From Luteolibacter luteus (GTDB taxonomy: Bacteria; Verrucomicrobiota; Verrucomicrobiia; Verrucomicrobiales; Akkermansiaceae), in assembly GCF_012913485.1 (NCBI RefSeq), contig NZ_CP051774.1, positions 2,976,001 through 3,040,000 of the forward strand: DNA of 64,000 nucleotides, in the 5' to 3' direction. A program made the position numbers and the translations under genes. Numbering within the stretch: position 1 is the stretch's first letter; each line of letters opens with the position of its first letter. Shown here piece by piece: positions 33,841 to 43,196 of the stretch. The notes under the pieces were generated by a model. It was not told the origin of the DNA and made no database searches. It saw only the letters and a program-made list of their open reading frames with translations.

Positions 33841-34032
33841 TGCCGGGATCGTTTGTTTTGCGGAGGCGAGGGTAAATGCGGGGCAGGGGACTGCTCCAAA
33901 CTTGCTTGGGATTTCCCGATAAATAAGATCCCAGGGTCTCACCCCCTTTGTTCTCCCCCTATTTACAAACACGCTTTACCCCCGGGTAAATGCCGGTGGT
34001 GATTCATGCCTCCTCCCCGCAAGGGAGGGGGC

Positions 34033-34563
34033 TTATCTTTTGTAGTCCTTCACGGTGAAACCGGGCAGGGGAGAAGTGATCCAGACCATGTCTCCCTTGG
34101 TTCGATCCCGGTGGGGCAGGCCGCCTTCATCGCGAAGATCCGGCCCAATCGACCAAAGGTGGGGCGAACCATTCGGCAGGAGGCGATAGTGAAGCGCCTC
34201 GCGTGAGAAGGGATCCAAAGGGATGGCGGAAAGATAGTCCGGAACCAGGTCGCCCAAAGTAGCCGGGTGACTGCCATGCTTCAGGCGATAGCGCTCCAAG
34301 GCGATACCGGTGCGGACAAGGGCAATGCGGGCTTCAGCACGAAGAACAGCGGTGACCATGGAAGTCAGGACGCTCCAGCCTTTGGCATTCACATCGAGAG
34401 CGCGGTAGCTGCCGCCTTTGCTCGCAACGATCATCTCTTCATAGGAGGCCTTGGCCTTGGCAAAGCGGGCAAGGTCCTCAGGCTCGAAGCGGGTACGTGC
34501 GTTGCCATCCGGCAAAGTCACTTCGTTAAAGAGGTTACGCTGGCTCTCCACCATATTGGACAT
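34033..34563 (-). CDS. C-terminal part of an amber-interrupted gene
   Basis: A 176-codon frame that continues the frame of 34591-35571 after its TAG. Its sequence (RYRLKHGSHPATLGDLVPDY then LSAIPLDPFSREALHYRLLP, WSIGPDLRDEGG) is the C-terminal domain of a family of roughly 500-residue Verrucomicrobia membrane-anchored proteins. I judge this to be the second half of one gene. The ATG at 34563 could allow independent expression, but no Shine-Dalgarno is seen. A GC-rich hairpin (near 34002-34032) sits at and after its stop; the remaining 190 bases to the preceding gene hold nothing recognised. Confidence 0.6.
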   Translation of the reverse strand: MSNMVESQRNLFNEVTLPDGNARTRFEPEDLARFAKAKASYEEMIVASKGGSYRALDVNAKGWSVLTSMVTAVLRAEARIALVRTGIALERYRLKHGSHPATLGDLVPDYLSAIPLDPFSREALHYRLLPNGSPHLWSIGPDLRDEGGLPHRDRTKGDMVWITSPLPGFTVKDYKR

Positions 34564-34590
34564 GGTCAATCCAAGCGGGCGTAACTCGCA

Positions 34591-35571
34591 CTAGATGCCG
34601 AGAAGCCGGCCACGGATGATTTTTTGATCGGCTTCCCAGCCTTCAGTGAAGTTGACCCCCTGATGGTGCCGCTCCAAGGCACGGACATTCTCCGCCCAGA
34701 TCTCGAGTAGGGCTGCTTCTCCGCGAAAAGCGGAGATCGCCGCGGCCTGATGATTTATACGACCCAAAACCGAGTCGAACGACGCGAGTTGGGCATCGGT
34801 CCAAGATGAGCGGACGATGCCTTCCCATATCATGTCACTGATTTTGCCTGAGAGGACCTCGGAGAGGATGAGAGCTACCAAAGTCGGCTTGGATGAGAGA
34901 TAGAGCCTGTGGCAATCCAGCATCGCTTCGACATTGGCAGCGGCCCTGTCGCTGTTACCAAGGGCGAGGTGGAGATAGGCTTCGTCTGCGGCGAACTCAG
35001 CGACCGGACGGAGACGGTATTGTGACCGGACGATAATCTGAATCGCTTCGGCGCCGTTACCCAAAGGACCCTCAATGGGCCAAGCGGCGTGGGGAAGTTT
35101 CAGGGCGTCGCGCAGCTCGTCCAAGCGCTGTCTGGAGGGCTTGATAGCGGTAAGCAGACGGCTTGCGGCTTCCGATTCATCGGAGGGAGACGGCTTTAGC
35201 CATGTGCGGATATCCGCTTTGCGGGCGAGGGCGGACTCCCCTTTATCCGGACGCCGGGATAGGCCGCGAGGCCGCGGCTCGAGAGACTGGAGAGCCTGCA
35301 CAAGGCTGCCAGATTCCTCCGCAAGCATGGCGGGATGAAGGAAGAAATTCTCCGCGGGGGATCCAGAGGACGAGAAGTGGATGTCGGCGTTCGTGACGTA
35401 GCCCTTCTCCTGTATCGATTCGAGGAAGCGGTCTACGGAGCGACGACCGAGCCATGCCGTGATCGGATAGGCAAGCAGGGCTAGCGCAAGTAGGGCAAAC
35501 GGCGAGCACGCGAGGGCGATCTTCGTCCGGCGAGAACGGAGGATCTTCCAGACACGCGGAGGCAAGCGCAT
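34591..35571 (-). CDS. N-terminal part of an amber-interrupted membrane-anchored gene
   Basis: A 326-codon frame from the ATG at 35571 (MRLPPRVWKILRSRRTK, then a transmembrane helix ACSPFALLALALLAYPI) to the TAG at 34591-34593. Its C-terminus is abrupt (IIRGRLLGI). The next codons in the same frame (CELRPLGLTMSNMVE) lead straight into the domain at 34033-34563. The whole would be about 512 residues, the normal family size. This points to a nonsense mutation, a sequencing error or, less likely, readthrough. Function of the family unknown. It lies upstream of, and on the same strand as, nothing in the atp operon; the atp terminator separates them. Confidence 0.7.
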   Translation of the reverse strand: MRLPPRVWKILRSRRTKIALACSPFALLALALLAYPITAWLGRRSVDRFLESIQEKGYVTNADIHFSSSGSPAENFFLHPAMLAEESGSLVQALQSLEPRPRGLSRRPDKGESALARKADIRTWLKPSPSDESEAASRLLTAIKPSRQRLDELRDALKLPHAAWPIEGPLGNGAEAIQIIVRSQYRLRPVAEFAADEAYLHLALGNSDRAAANVEAMLDCHRLYLSSKPTLVALILSEVLSGKISDMIWEGIVRSSWTDAQLASFDSVLGRINHQAAAISAFRGEAALLEIWAENVRALERHHQGVNFTEGWEADQKIIRGRLLGI

Positions 35572-35602
35572 GGTGGGGATTGTAAGCAGGAGGCCCGGAG
35601 AT

Positions 35603-35639
35603 GAAAACAAAAGCCCGCCGCGGCGAACCGGGCGGGCTT
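35603..35639 (-). terminator. Rho-independent terminator of the atp operon
   Basis: On the minus strand AAGCCCGCC (35639-35631) pairs with GGCGGGCTT (35619-35611) and is followed by TTTTGTTTTC. It lies about 30 bases after the atpC stop codon. Confidence 0.85.
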
Positions 35640-35667
35640 CTGGAAATGCTATGGAGCTTGGAGGCGC

Positions 35668-36078
35668 TTAGCGCGGGCGGCGCTTGAGCCTGAGCTGCAC
35701 CATCGACTTGGCGATGACGGCCTGGAGGTGAGCCACCTCTTCGGCATCGTGATCGTGGCCGAACTTCGCGAGCTGCTCTTCCGCACGGCGGATGGCCTCT
35801 TCGGCCTTCGACTCGTCGATCTGCTCCTCGCCCATCGCCATGTCGGTAAGGACCTTGACGTTGTGCTGGGTAACTTCGGCGAAGCCGCCGCCGATCGCCA
35901 AGGTGATGGTCTGCCCGCTCTTTTCGTAGCGGAGTTCACCCGGCTGCAGGGCGGTCACCAGAGCGGCGTGGCCATCGAGGATGCCAAGCTCGCCATCAGC
36001 CCCGGGCAGGTAGACGTTGCCGACGGTGTCGGAGAAGACCTTCTTTTCAGGGGTGACGATTTCGAGGTGGAGAGCCAT
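35668..36078 (-). CDS. atpC: ATP synthase F1 epsilon subunit
   Basis: A 136-residue epsilon subunit. The N-terminal beta-sandwich starts MALHLEIVTPEKKVFSDTVG and contains LPGADGELGILDGHAALVTA, the family signature. A C-terminal helical hairpin follows, with many Glu and Arg (EEQLAKFGHDHDAEEVAHLQ). In F1 it sits on the central stalk and regulates hydrolysis. It is the last gene of the operon, ending at a strong terminator. Confidence 0.95.
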   Translation of the reverse strand: MALHLEIVTPEKKVFSDTVGNVYLPGADGELGILDGHAALVTALQPGELRYEKSGQTITLAIGGGFAEVTQHNVKVLTDMAMGEEQIDESKAEEAIRRAEEQLAKFGHDHDAEEVAHLQAVIAKSMVQLRLKRRPR

Positions 36079-36165
36079 GAGATTTGAGAGACCAGAGTCC
36101 GGAGACCGGAGGCATGAAGTTCGGGACCTTGTCCCTGGCTTCCAGCCTCCGGCTTCTTCGAAGGA

Positions 36166-37662
<1,497 letters not shown>

Positions 37663-37673
37663 TCAGGTCGAAA

Positions 37674-38198
37674 TCAATGGGCGACGGCGAAGTCGGCAGC
37701 TTTCTCCGCCACGTCAAAGGCAGCGGAGCGACGAATCACGGGAAAATTATCGGCGATGCCCATCATGCCTTGCTTGCTGCTGCGCTCGACCTCGAGGGTC
37801 CCGAGCAGCTTGCCGGTGGTGTTGTCCACAAAGCGGGCGGTGCAGGAAAAGTGAGACTTGCCGGTTCCGAAGCCGACACCGATGCGCAAGGCACTGTTGC
37901 CCTGCTCAAGGTAGGTGACATCGCCCTCAATGCGGACGGCGCGGCCGGAATAAGAGCCGGAGGTCACTTGGGCGAACTTCTTGCCGTTCCTGAGTTCCTC
38001 CGAGAGCACGGAAGCGAACTCCTTCGACAGGGCCTCATCCGCGGAATTCGGCTCTTCTTCCTTGTAAGTGAAGCCTTTTACCACCGCCACCTGATAGGGA
38101 GCGGTGGGTGCCGATGCCTCGACGTAGTCCGTGCTCACGCCGCAGCTCGCGCAGAGGAGCGCGGCGGCGACAGGCAGGATTGCGAGGATAGGCTTCAT
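37674..38198 (-). CDS. DUF4410-like lipoprotein inside the atp operon
   Basis: A 174-residue lipoprotein (signal MKPILAILPVAAALLCASC; lipobox CASC or LLCA, lipidated Cys near residue 16 or 19) with an outer domain containing QVAVVKGFTYKEEEPNSADE and a C-terminal ALRIGVGFGTGKSHFSCTAR then VDNTTGKLLGTLEVER, as in DUF4410 proteins. It sits on the same strand between atpG (33 bases upstream) and atpD (41 bases downstream of its stop), so it must be co-transcribed with the ATP synthase genes. Its role there is unknown; a structural or periplasmic partner is speculation. Confidence 0.8.
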   Translation of the reverse strand: MKPILAILPVAAALLCASCGVSTDYVEASAPTAPYQVAVVKGFTYKEEEPNSADEALSKEFASVLSEELRNGKKFAQVTSGSYSGRAVRIEGDVTYLEQGNSALRIGVGFGTGKSHFSCTARFVDNTTGKLLGTLEVERSSKQGMMGIADNFPVIRRSAAFDVAEKAADFAVAH

Positions 38199-38230
38199 CG
38201 TGAGAGGGAGGTGGAAGGGCGACGCGGAGA

Positions 38231-39130
38231 TCACTCCATGGCCTTCATGGCCGTGGTGATTTCGAGAAGTTCCGCGGTGATGGCTGCCTGGCGCAGCTTG
38301 TTGTATTCGAGCGTGAGTTCCTTGATGAACTTCTTCGCGTTGTCGGTGGCGCCCTTCATGGCGACCATTCGCGCGGAGTGCTCGGAAGCACGGCTCTCGA
38401 CCAGCATCTGATAGACCTGGAAGTTGATGTAGAGCGGAAGCAGAGTGTCGAGGACGTCCTTGCCGGAAGGCTCGAAGAGGTAGTCCTTCGAGAGAGCGGC
38501 GGCGTGATCGGTCTCTCCGACCTTCACGTCCTTGCCCATGCCTTCGTAGTCCTGCTTTTCGCCAAGCGAAGCGGTGGAGATCGGCAGCAGCTGCACGACC
38601 GTCGGCTCCTGGCGCATGACGTTGATGTAGTTCGCGAAGGCGACGCTCACCTTGCTGTAGCCGCCTTCAAGGAAGGCCTTGGTGAGGAACTTCGCGATCG
38701 GACGAGCTTCCGAGAACGGAACGGGGTCCCGCACTTCGAAGTCGGCCAGCATGTTGCGACCGGCTTTTCCAAGCTGGTTGCGAAGCTTGCGACCGACGGT
38801 GACAATGTCCGCATCCGGGGAGACGTCCGCACGGACCTTCTTGCCGAGGTTCGTGTTGAGCGCGCCGCAGAGGCCCTTGTCGGTGGAGATCACGAGCACC
38901 AGCTCCTTGCCGCCTTCGCGGGTCTGGAGCAGGGGATGCGCTTCCTCGCCAACGTTCTCCTTGAGGTTCACGAGGACCTGGTTGAGCAGGTCCGCGTAGT
39001 CACGGCCGGCCAGCGCCTGGTCCTGCGCCTTCTTCATCTTGGCGGCAGCGACAAGCTGCATCGCCCGCGTGATCTGGGCGGTGTTCTTGACCGACTTGAT
39101 GCGCCGGCGGATGTCGCGAAGGTTGGCCAT
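38231..39130 (-). CDS. atpG: ATP synthase F1 gamma subunit
   Basis: A 299-residue gamma subunit, the rotating shaft. The N-terminal coiled coil starts MANLRDIRRRIKSVKNTAQI then TRAMQLVAAAKMKKAQ. VISTDKGLCGALNTN is the second conserved segment, and the C-terminal helix ends with MKGATDNAKKFIKELTLEYN then KLRQAAITAELLEI. Normal length. The gene is followed after 32 bases by the lipoprotein gene rather than atpD. Confidence 0.96.
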   Translation of the reverse strand: MANLRDIRRRIKSVKNTAQITRAMQLVAAAKMKKAQDQALAGRDYADLLNQVLVNLKENVGEEAHPLLQTREGGKELVLVISTDKGLCGALNTNLGKKVRADVSPDADIVTVGRKLRNQLGKAGRNMLADFEVRDPVPFSEARPIAKFLTKAFLEGGYSKVSVAFANYINVMRQEPTVVQLLPISTASLGEKQDYEGMGKDVKVGETDHAAALSKDYLFEPSGKDVLDTLLPLYINFQVYQMLVESRASEHSARMVAMKGATDNAKKFIKELTLEYNKLRQAAITAELLEITTAMKAME

Positions 39131-39182
39131 ATCAGAAGAAAGCTAGGAGCAGGGAGCGTGGAGCAGGAAGAAGCGGGCGGAA

Positions 39183-40724
39183 TTACTTCCAGGAAGCCTT
39201 GAAGTCGTTGAGCGCCTGCTTGACGGCGTCAACCGCGGCGGCGTCCTTCTTGAGATCCGGCTTTTCGTTGCGGATCTTGTCGAGGAGCTCGGTCTTGCGG
39301 GTCTCGAAGTATTCACCCATCGCGTTTTGGCAGCGCTTGATGTCGGAAACCTTCACGTCATCGAAGTAGCCGTTCTGCATGGCGAAGAGGAACACAGACT
39401 CCATCTCCATCGAGAAGGGGGAGTACTGGTTCTGCTTGAAGAGTTCGACGATGCGCTGGCCGCGCTCGAGCTTCTTCTTGGTGGACGCGTCGAGGTCCGA
39501 ACCGAACTGGGCGAAGGCCTGAAGTTCGCGGAACTGGGCGAGGTCGAGCTTGGTGGTGCCGGCGACGGACTTGATGGTCTTGGTCTGGGCGGCGGAACCC
39601 ACGCGGGACACCGAAAGACCCACCGAGATGGCGGGACGGATGCCTTGGTAGAAGAGGTCGGTTTCCAGGTAGATCTGGCCGTCCGTGATCGAGATCACGT
39701 TCGTCGGGATGTAAGCGGACACGTCACCGGCCTGCGTCTCGATGATCGGCAGGGCGGTAAGGGACCCACCACCGGCGGCGTCCGTCAGACGAGCGGAACG
39801 CTCAAGAAGGCGGGAGTGGAGGTAGAACACGTCACCCGGATACGCTTCGCGGCCGGAAGGACGCTTCAGGATCAGGGCCACCTGGCGGTAAGCCACAGCG
39901 TGCTTGGAAAGGTCATCGAACACGATGAGGCAGTCCTGGCCCTGGTCCATCATGTATTCGGCAATGGCGCAGCCGGCGTAAGGAGCGAGGTACTGCATCG
40001 CTGCGGCGTCCGAAGCGGTGGCCGAAACGATGGTGGTGTATTCCATGGCGCCGGAATCTTCCAGCGTCTTCTGGATACGGGCGACGTTCGACTGCTTCTG
40101 GCCGATGGCGACGTAGATGCAGTAAAGCGGCTTGTGGTTCTGCAGCTTGCCCTGCTCGGCCAGCTTGTTCTGCTTGGCCTGGGAAATGATGGTGTCGACA
40201 GCGATGGTCGTCTTGCCCGTGGAGCGGTCACCGATGATGAGCTCACGCTGGCCGCGGCCGACGGGGATCATGGCGTCGATGGACATGATGCCGGTCTGCA
40301 CCGGAACGGACACCGACTTGCGCTTGATGATGCCGGGAGCGATCTTCTCCATCGGATAAGCAGCAGCGGCGGCGATTTCGCCCTTGCCGTCAATCGGAGC
40401 ACCAAGGGCGTCCACCACGCGGCCGAACACATTGCGACCCACCGGGATGGAGAGGAGCTTGCCGGTCGTGGAGCACTCCATGCCTGCCACGATCTTGTCG
40501 TAGCTGCCCAGGAGCACGACACCCACTTCACCTTCTTCAAGGTTCATCGCGAGGCCGGTCACACCGCCGGGGAACGAGATCATCTCGTTCAGCATCACGT
40601 CCGAAAGACCTTCGACCTTGGCCACGCCGTCACCGACTTCGCGGACCACGCCGACATTCGACTTTTCGACGGAGGCCGTGACGTTGGCGATCTCCTTTTC
40701 GAGTTCCTGGAGGATGCTGCTCAT
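39183..40724 (-). CDS. atpA: ATP synthase F1 alpha subunit
   Basis: A 513-residue regulatory/nucleotide-binding subunit. The P-loop is [14 protein letters not shown] near residue 170, with the preceding [10 protein letters not shown] conserved. The C-terminal part contains [20 protein letters not shown], the alpha-subunit signature containing the conserved Arg that completes the catalytic site. Normal length; 52 bases upstream of atpG. Confidence 0.97.
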   Translation of the reverse strand: MSSILQELEKEIANVTASVEKSNVGVVREVGDGVAKVEGLSDVMLNEMISFPGGVTGLAMNLEEGEVGVVLLGSYDKIVAGMECSTTGKLLSIPVGRNVFGRVVDALGAPIDGKGEIAAAAAYPMEKIAPGIIKRKSVSVPVQTGIMSIDAMIPVGRGQRELIIGDRSTGKTTIAVDTIISQAKQNKLAEQGKLQNHKPLYCIYVAIGQKQSNVARIQKTLEDSGAMEYTTIVSATASDAAAMQYLAPYAGCAIAEYMMDQGQDCLIVFDDLSKHAVAYRQVALILKRPSGREAYPGDVFYLHSRLLERSARLTDAAGGGSLTALPIIETQAGDVSAYIPTNVISITDGQIYLETDLFYQGIRPAISVGLSVSRVGSAAQTKTIKSVAGTTKLDLAQFRELQAFAQFGSDLDASTKKKLERGQRIVELFKQNQYSPFSMEMESVFLFAMQNGYFDDVKVSDIKRCQNAMGEYFETRKTELLDKIRNEKPDLKKDAAAVDAVKQALNDFKASWK

Positions 40725-40774
40725 GACGAGAGTTTGCTAGTGTTCAGTGTTCGGTTGCGGCGGAGGGCCAAATA

Positions 40775-41167
40775 TCAAAAAGCTTGGGCGAGGCGGTCGA
40801 GGCGGCCCTTCACGGAGCCGTCGAAGACGTCGTTTCCGACGCGGATCTTGAGTCCCCCGAGGAGCTCGGGATTGACGCGGAAATCAAAGGTGAGATCGGC
40901 ACCGTATTTCACGGCGAGGCCGGCGATGACGCGGTCGCGGGAGGCTTGGTCGAGTTCGGTGGCGCTCTCCACGGTCACGCGGCGGCGCTCGATCTCGAGA
41001 CGAACGAGGCGCTTCAGGGCGAAGAGGATACCGCGGAAGCCACGGGGCTTCTCTTGGCCAATCCGGCGCACGGCAGATGCGAGCTTCGCCTCGTCAAGAC
41101 GGCCGCCCGTCTGGCAGAGCCGGAAAATGCGGCGGGCGGTGGCGGTAGCGACCTTGGAGATTTTCAT
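40775..41167 (-). CDS. atpH: ATP synthase F1 delta subunit (short)
   Basis: A 130-residue delta/OSCP subunit. It is recognised by position between atpF and atpA and by the C-terminal domain: VESATELDQASRDRVIAGLA, LTFDFRVNPELLGGLKIRVG, and DGSVKGRLDRLAQAF. Typical delta subunits have 175-180 residues. Here the N-terminal six-helix domain that contacts alpha is about 45 residues shorter than normal. Extension is impossible because the atpF stop codon is 28 bases upstream. It is either a lineage-specific short form or a degenerate one. Confidence 0.85.
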   Translation of the reverse strand: MKISKVATATARRIFRLCQTGGRLDEAKLASAVRRIGQEKPRGFRGILFALKRLVRLEIERRRVTVESATELDQASRDRVIAGLAVKYGADLTFDFRVNPELLGGLKIRVGNDVFDGSVKGRLDRLAQAF

Positions 41168-41195
41168 GACGATGACGAAGCAGCGGAAAGAATGA

Positions 41196-41738
41196 TTAGC
41201 GCTCGACGCTGGCGAGGGCTTCCTGGCTCAGGCGGGTCTGGTCGTCGGAGGTGAGGACCTTGCCAGTGACTTGTGCGGTGGTGGCGGCGACGAGGCGGCC
41301 GAACTCCTGCTTGAGCTCTGCCTTGATCGCGGCGCGCTCGGCTTGGGCGGCGGCTTCGGCCTTGGCGAGGATCTGCTGGGCGGAGGCAATGGCTTCCTGG
41401 GCCTTCTGCTCGGAAAGGGCGGCAGCGCTGGTCTTCGCCTCGTTGATCAGGCGGGCAGCGTCTTCATTCGCCTTGGCAATGGCGGCAGCGGTGTTCGCCT
41501 CGGAATCGGCGAGCTGCTTCTGGATGCGAACGAGATTCGCTTCACCCTCGGCGATGCGGGAGCGGCGCTGTTCGAGCATCACTTGGATCGGGCCGAAGGC
41601 GAACTTCTTCAGCACGAAGATCACAAGGGCGAAATTGACCACCTGCGCGATGAAGAAAGGCCAGTTGAGACCGAAGGTCTTACTGATGTTTTCCAAGACG
41701 CCGGGATTCTCGGCAGCGGCGGCAAGCAAGGTGGTCAT
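41196..41738 (-). CDS. atpF: ATP synthase Fo b subunit
   Basis: A 180-residue peripheral stalk. One N-terminal transmembrane helix (about residues 25-46, WPFFIAQVVNFALVIFVLKK) is followed by a long Ala/Glu/Gln-rich coiled coil ending in a segment that binds delta. GPIQVMLEQRRSRIAEGE is the conserved start of the cytoplasmic helix. It belongs to the same transcript as atpE and atpH. Confidence 0.95.
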   Translation of the reverse strand: MTTLLAAAAENPGVLENISKTFGLNWPFFIAQVVNFALVIFVLKKFAFGPIQVMLEQRRSRIAEGEANLVRIQKQLADSEANTAAAIAKANEDAARLINEAKTSAAALSEQKAQEAIASAQQILAKAEAAAQAERAAIKAELKQEFGRLVAATTAQVTGKVLTSDDQTRLSQEALASVER

Positions 41739-41812
41739 GGCAAGAAAGAGATAGTTGGGAAAAAGGGCTCCCGCCCGCGCCGGTTAAAGGCGACGCGGGC
41801 GAGGGCAGGGAA

Positions 41813-42007
41813 TCAGAACGGCACAGCGAAGGCCGTCAGAATGAAGATACCTTCGATAAGAGCGGCGAGAATGATCGAGAGAACCAGGATCGGGGTCGCG
41901 GCACCCGGGTTGCGGCCGGTTGCTTCAGCGGCCTTGGAACCGAGGACACCGATACCGATGCCACCGCCGATTGCGGCCAGAGCCACGGCAAATGCTTTCG
42001 TGAACAT
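41813..42007 (-). CDS. atpE: ATP synthase Fo c subunit
   Basis: A 64-residue two-helix proteolipid from the ATG at 42007. The first helix is AFAVALAAIGGGIGIGVLGS, the polar loop is TGRNPGA, and the second helix carries the ion-binding Glu in ILAALIEGIFIL. No Gln/Ser/Thr sodium-coordinating set is seen around it, so proton specificity is likely (inference). At 64 residues it is shorter than most c subunits (70-80). The frame is open 20 codons further to 42067 (an ATG at 42061), so the start is not settled; the longer form would add a polar segment rich in Asn and His. Confidence 0.9.
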   Translation of the reverse strand: MFTKAFAVALAAIGGGIGIGVLGSKAAEATGRNPGAATPILVLSIILAALIEGIFILTAFAVPF

Positions 42008-42080
42008 GTTCGTTGATTGATGGATGTTGTGGTTTTCGGCGCCTCCCACGGTCTTTGCCATGGTCAAGACGCTGAAATCT

Positions 42081-43070
42081 TTAGTGGTGCCCTTCTTCGG
42101 CGTGATCGTGATCGTGGTCGCCGTGATCGCAGATGAGCTTGAGGAAAATGGCGCAGAGGAGCGTGAAGACGAGCGCCTGGACGAAGCCGACCAGAAGCTC
42201 CATGAAGTAGAAGGGAAGAGCCGGCAGGAAGGCGATGCTCTTGGGAACCAGAGCCATCAGGGACTCGAGGGTCTGCTCGCCGCCGTAGATGTTACCAAAG
42301 AGACGGAAGGTAAGAGCGACCGGGCGGATCATGATCGAGATCACTTCCAGCACGCCGACGAAGAGGAAGACAGGGACCATCACTGCCAGCATGGCACCAG
42401 CGAAGCTGCCCTTCGGAGCGAAGATGTGAGCGAAGAACTGCTTCACGCTGTTCTCGGTAAGCGCCCAGTAGAACCAGAGACCGGCGAAGCTAAAGGCCAT
42501 GGCGGCGGTCATGTTGATGTCCGCATTCGCACCGCGCAGCCAAGGCGCGATCATGTGGCCGTGCTCGTCCTTCCAGCCAACGGTGCCAACACCCGGGATC
42601 AGACCCATGTAGTTGTTCACCAGGATGAAGAAGAAGACGGTGCCGAAGAACCAGAAGGTGCGGAGGGTCAAGTGCTTGCCCATCAGACCGCTAAGGAAAT
42701 CGTAGAGCGACTCGACGGCCCACTCGGCGAAGTTCTGGAAGCCGGTCGGGATGAGGCTCATCTTCTTGGTCGCGGCGCGGCAGAAGAGGATGATGATACC
42801 CACTGCGAGCCAGACCATCAGGATCGAGTTCGAGATCGGCAGGCTGGAGTGAAGCGGGGTCGCATTGAGCGGCAGCGCGTGGTGACCACCCTCGGCAGCG
42901 TGGGCATCGGCACCTTCACCGTGAGCGGCAGCGGCATGGCCCGCATCGTGCTCTGCCTCATGCTGCTCGACCGCTGCTTCAGGAACTGCGGGAGCACCTT
43001 CGGCGGCGAATACCGGCATCGCACAGCAGAGCAGTGCGACCAAGATGGAGTAGATAGAGCGACGGGTCAT
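42081..43070 (-). CDS. atpB: ATP synthase Fo a subunit with His-rich tails
   Basis: A 329-residue a subunit, longer than the usual 240-290. After a signal-like start (MTRRSIYSILVALLCCAMPV) comes an exported segment rich in His, Glu and Ala (EQHEAEHDAGHAAAAHGEGA then DAHAAEGGHH). The core has the family helices: FFGTVFFFILVNNYMGLIPG, RPVALTFRLFGNIYGGEQ (with the essential Arg in ALTFRLF), and ELLVGFVQALVFTLLCAIFL. The C-terminus ends CDHGDHDHDHAEEGHH. Both tails could bind metal ions. It is the first gene of the operon; there is no atpI upstream. Confidence 0.95.
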   Translation of the reverse strand: MTRRSIYSILVALLCCAMPVFAAEGAPAVPEAAVEQHEAEHDAGHAAAAHGEGADAHAAEGGHHALPLNATPLHSSLPISNSILMVWLAVGIIILFCRAATKKMSLIPTGFQNFAEWAVESLYDFLSGLMGKHLTLRTFWFFGTVFFFILVNNYMGLIPGVGTVGWKDEHGHMIAPWLRGANADINMTAAMAFSFAGLWFYWALTENSVKQFFAHIFAPKGSFAGAMLAVMVPVFLFVGVLEVISIMIRPVALTFRLFGNIYGGEQTLESLMALVPKSIAFLPALPFYFMELLVGFVQALVFTLLCAIFLKLICDHGDHDHDHAEEGHH

Positions 43071-43137
43071 TGCCGGGATGCACTTCGCGAAAGCGCGCGG
43101 GGGCTGTATCAAAGGGTTTTGTAACGGCGCAAGAGCT

Positions 43138-43158
43138 ATTTGTGAAAAATTTCACAAG
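43138..43158. promoter_or_regulatory. CRP/FNR-type palindrome upstream of atp operon
   Basis: TTGTGAAAAATTTCACAA (43140-43157) is an 18-base perfect palindrome with the arrangement TGTGA-N6-TCACA typical of CRP-family operators. It lies about 70 bases upstream of the atpB start and between the atp operon and the divergently unrelated hydrolase gene, which ends at 43197. A possible atpB promoter lies just downstream of it on the minus strand (TTGCGC 43132-43127, GATACA 43110-43105, 16-base spacing). Confidence 0.6.
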
Positions 43159-43196
43159 CTCTCTGAAACACTGGTTTCGTGCGGGTTACGCGTGCT

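Noticed and set aside
34591..35571. Gene and its neighbour treated as two independent normal genes
   Set aside because: Same phase, abrupt junction and combined family-typical length favour one gene with an amber codon.
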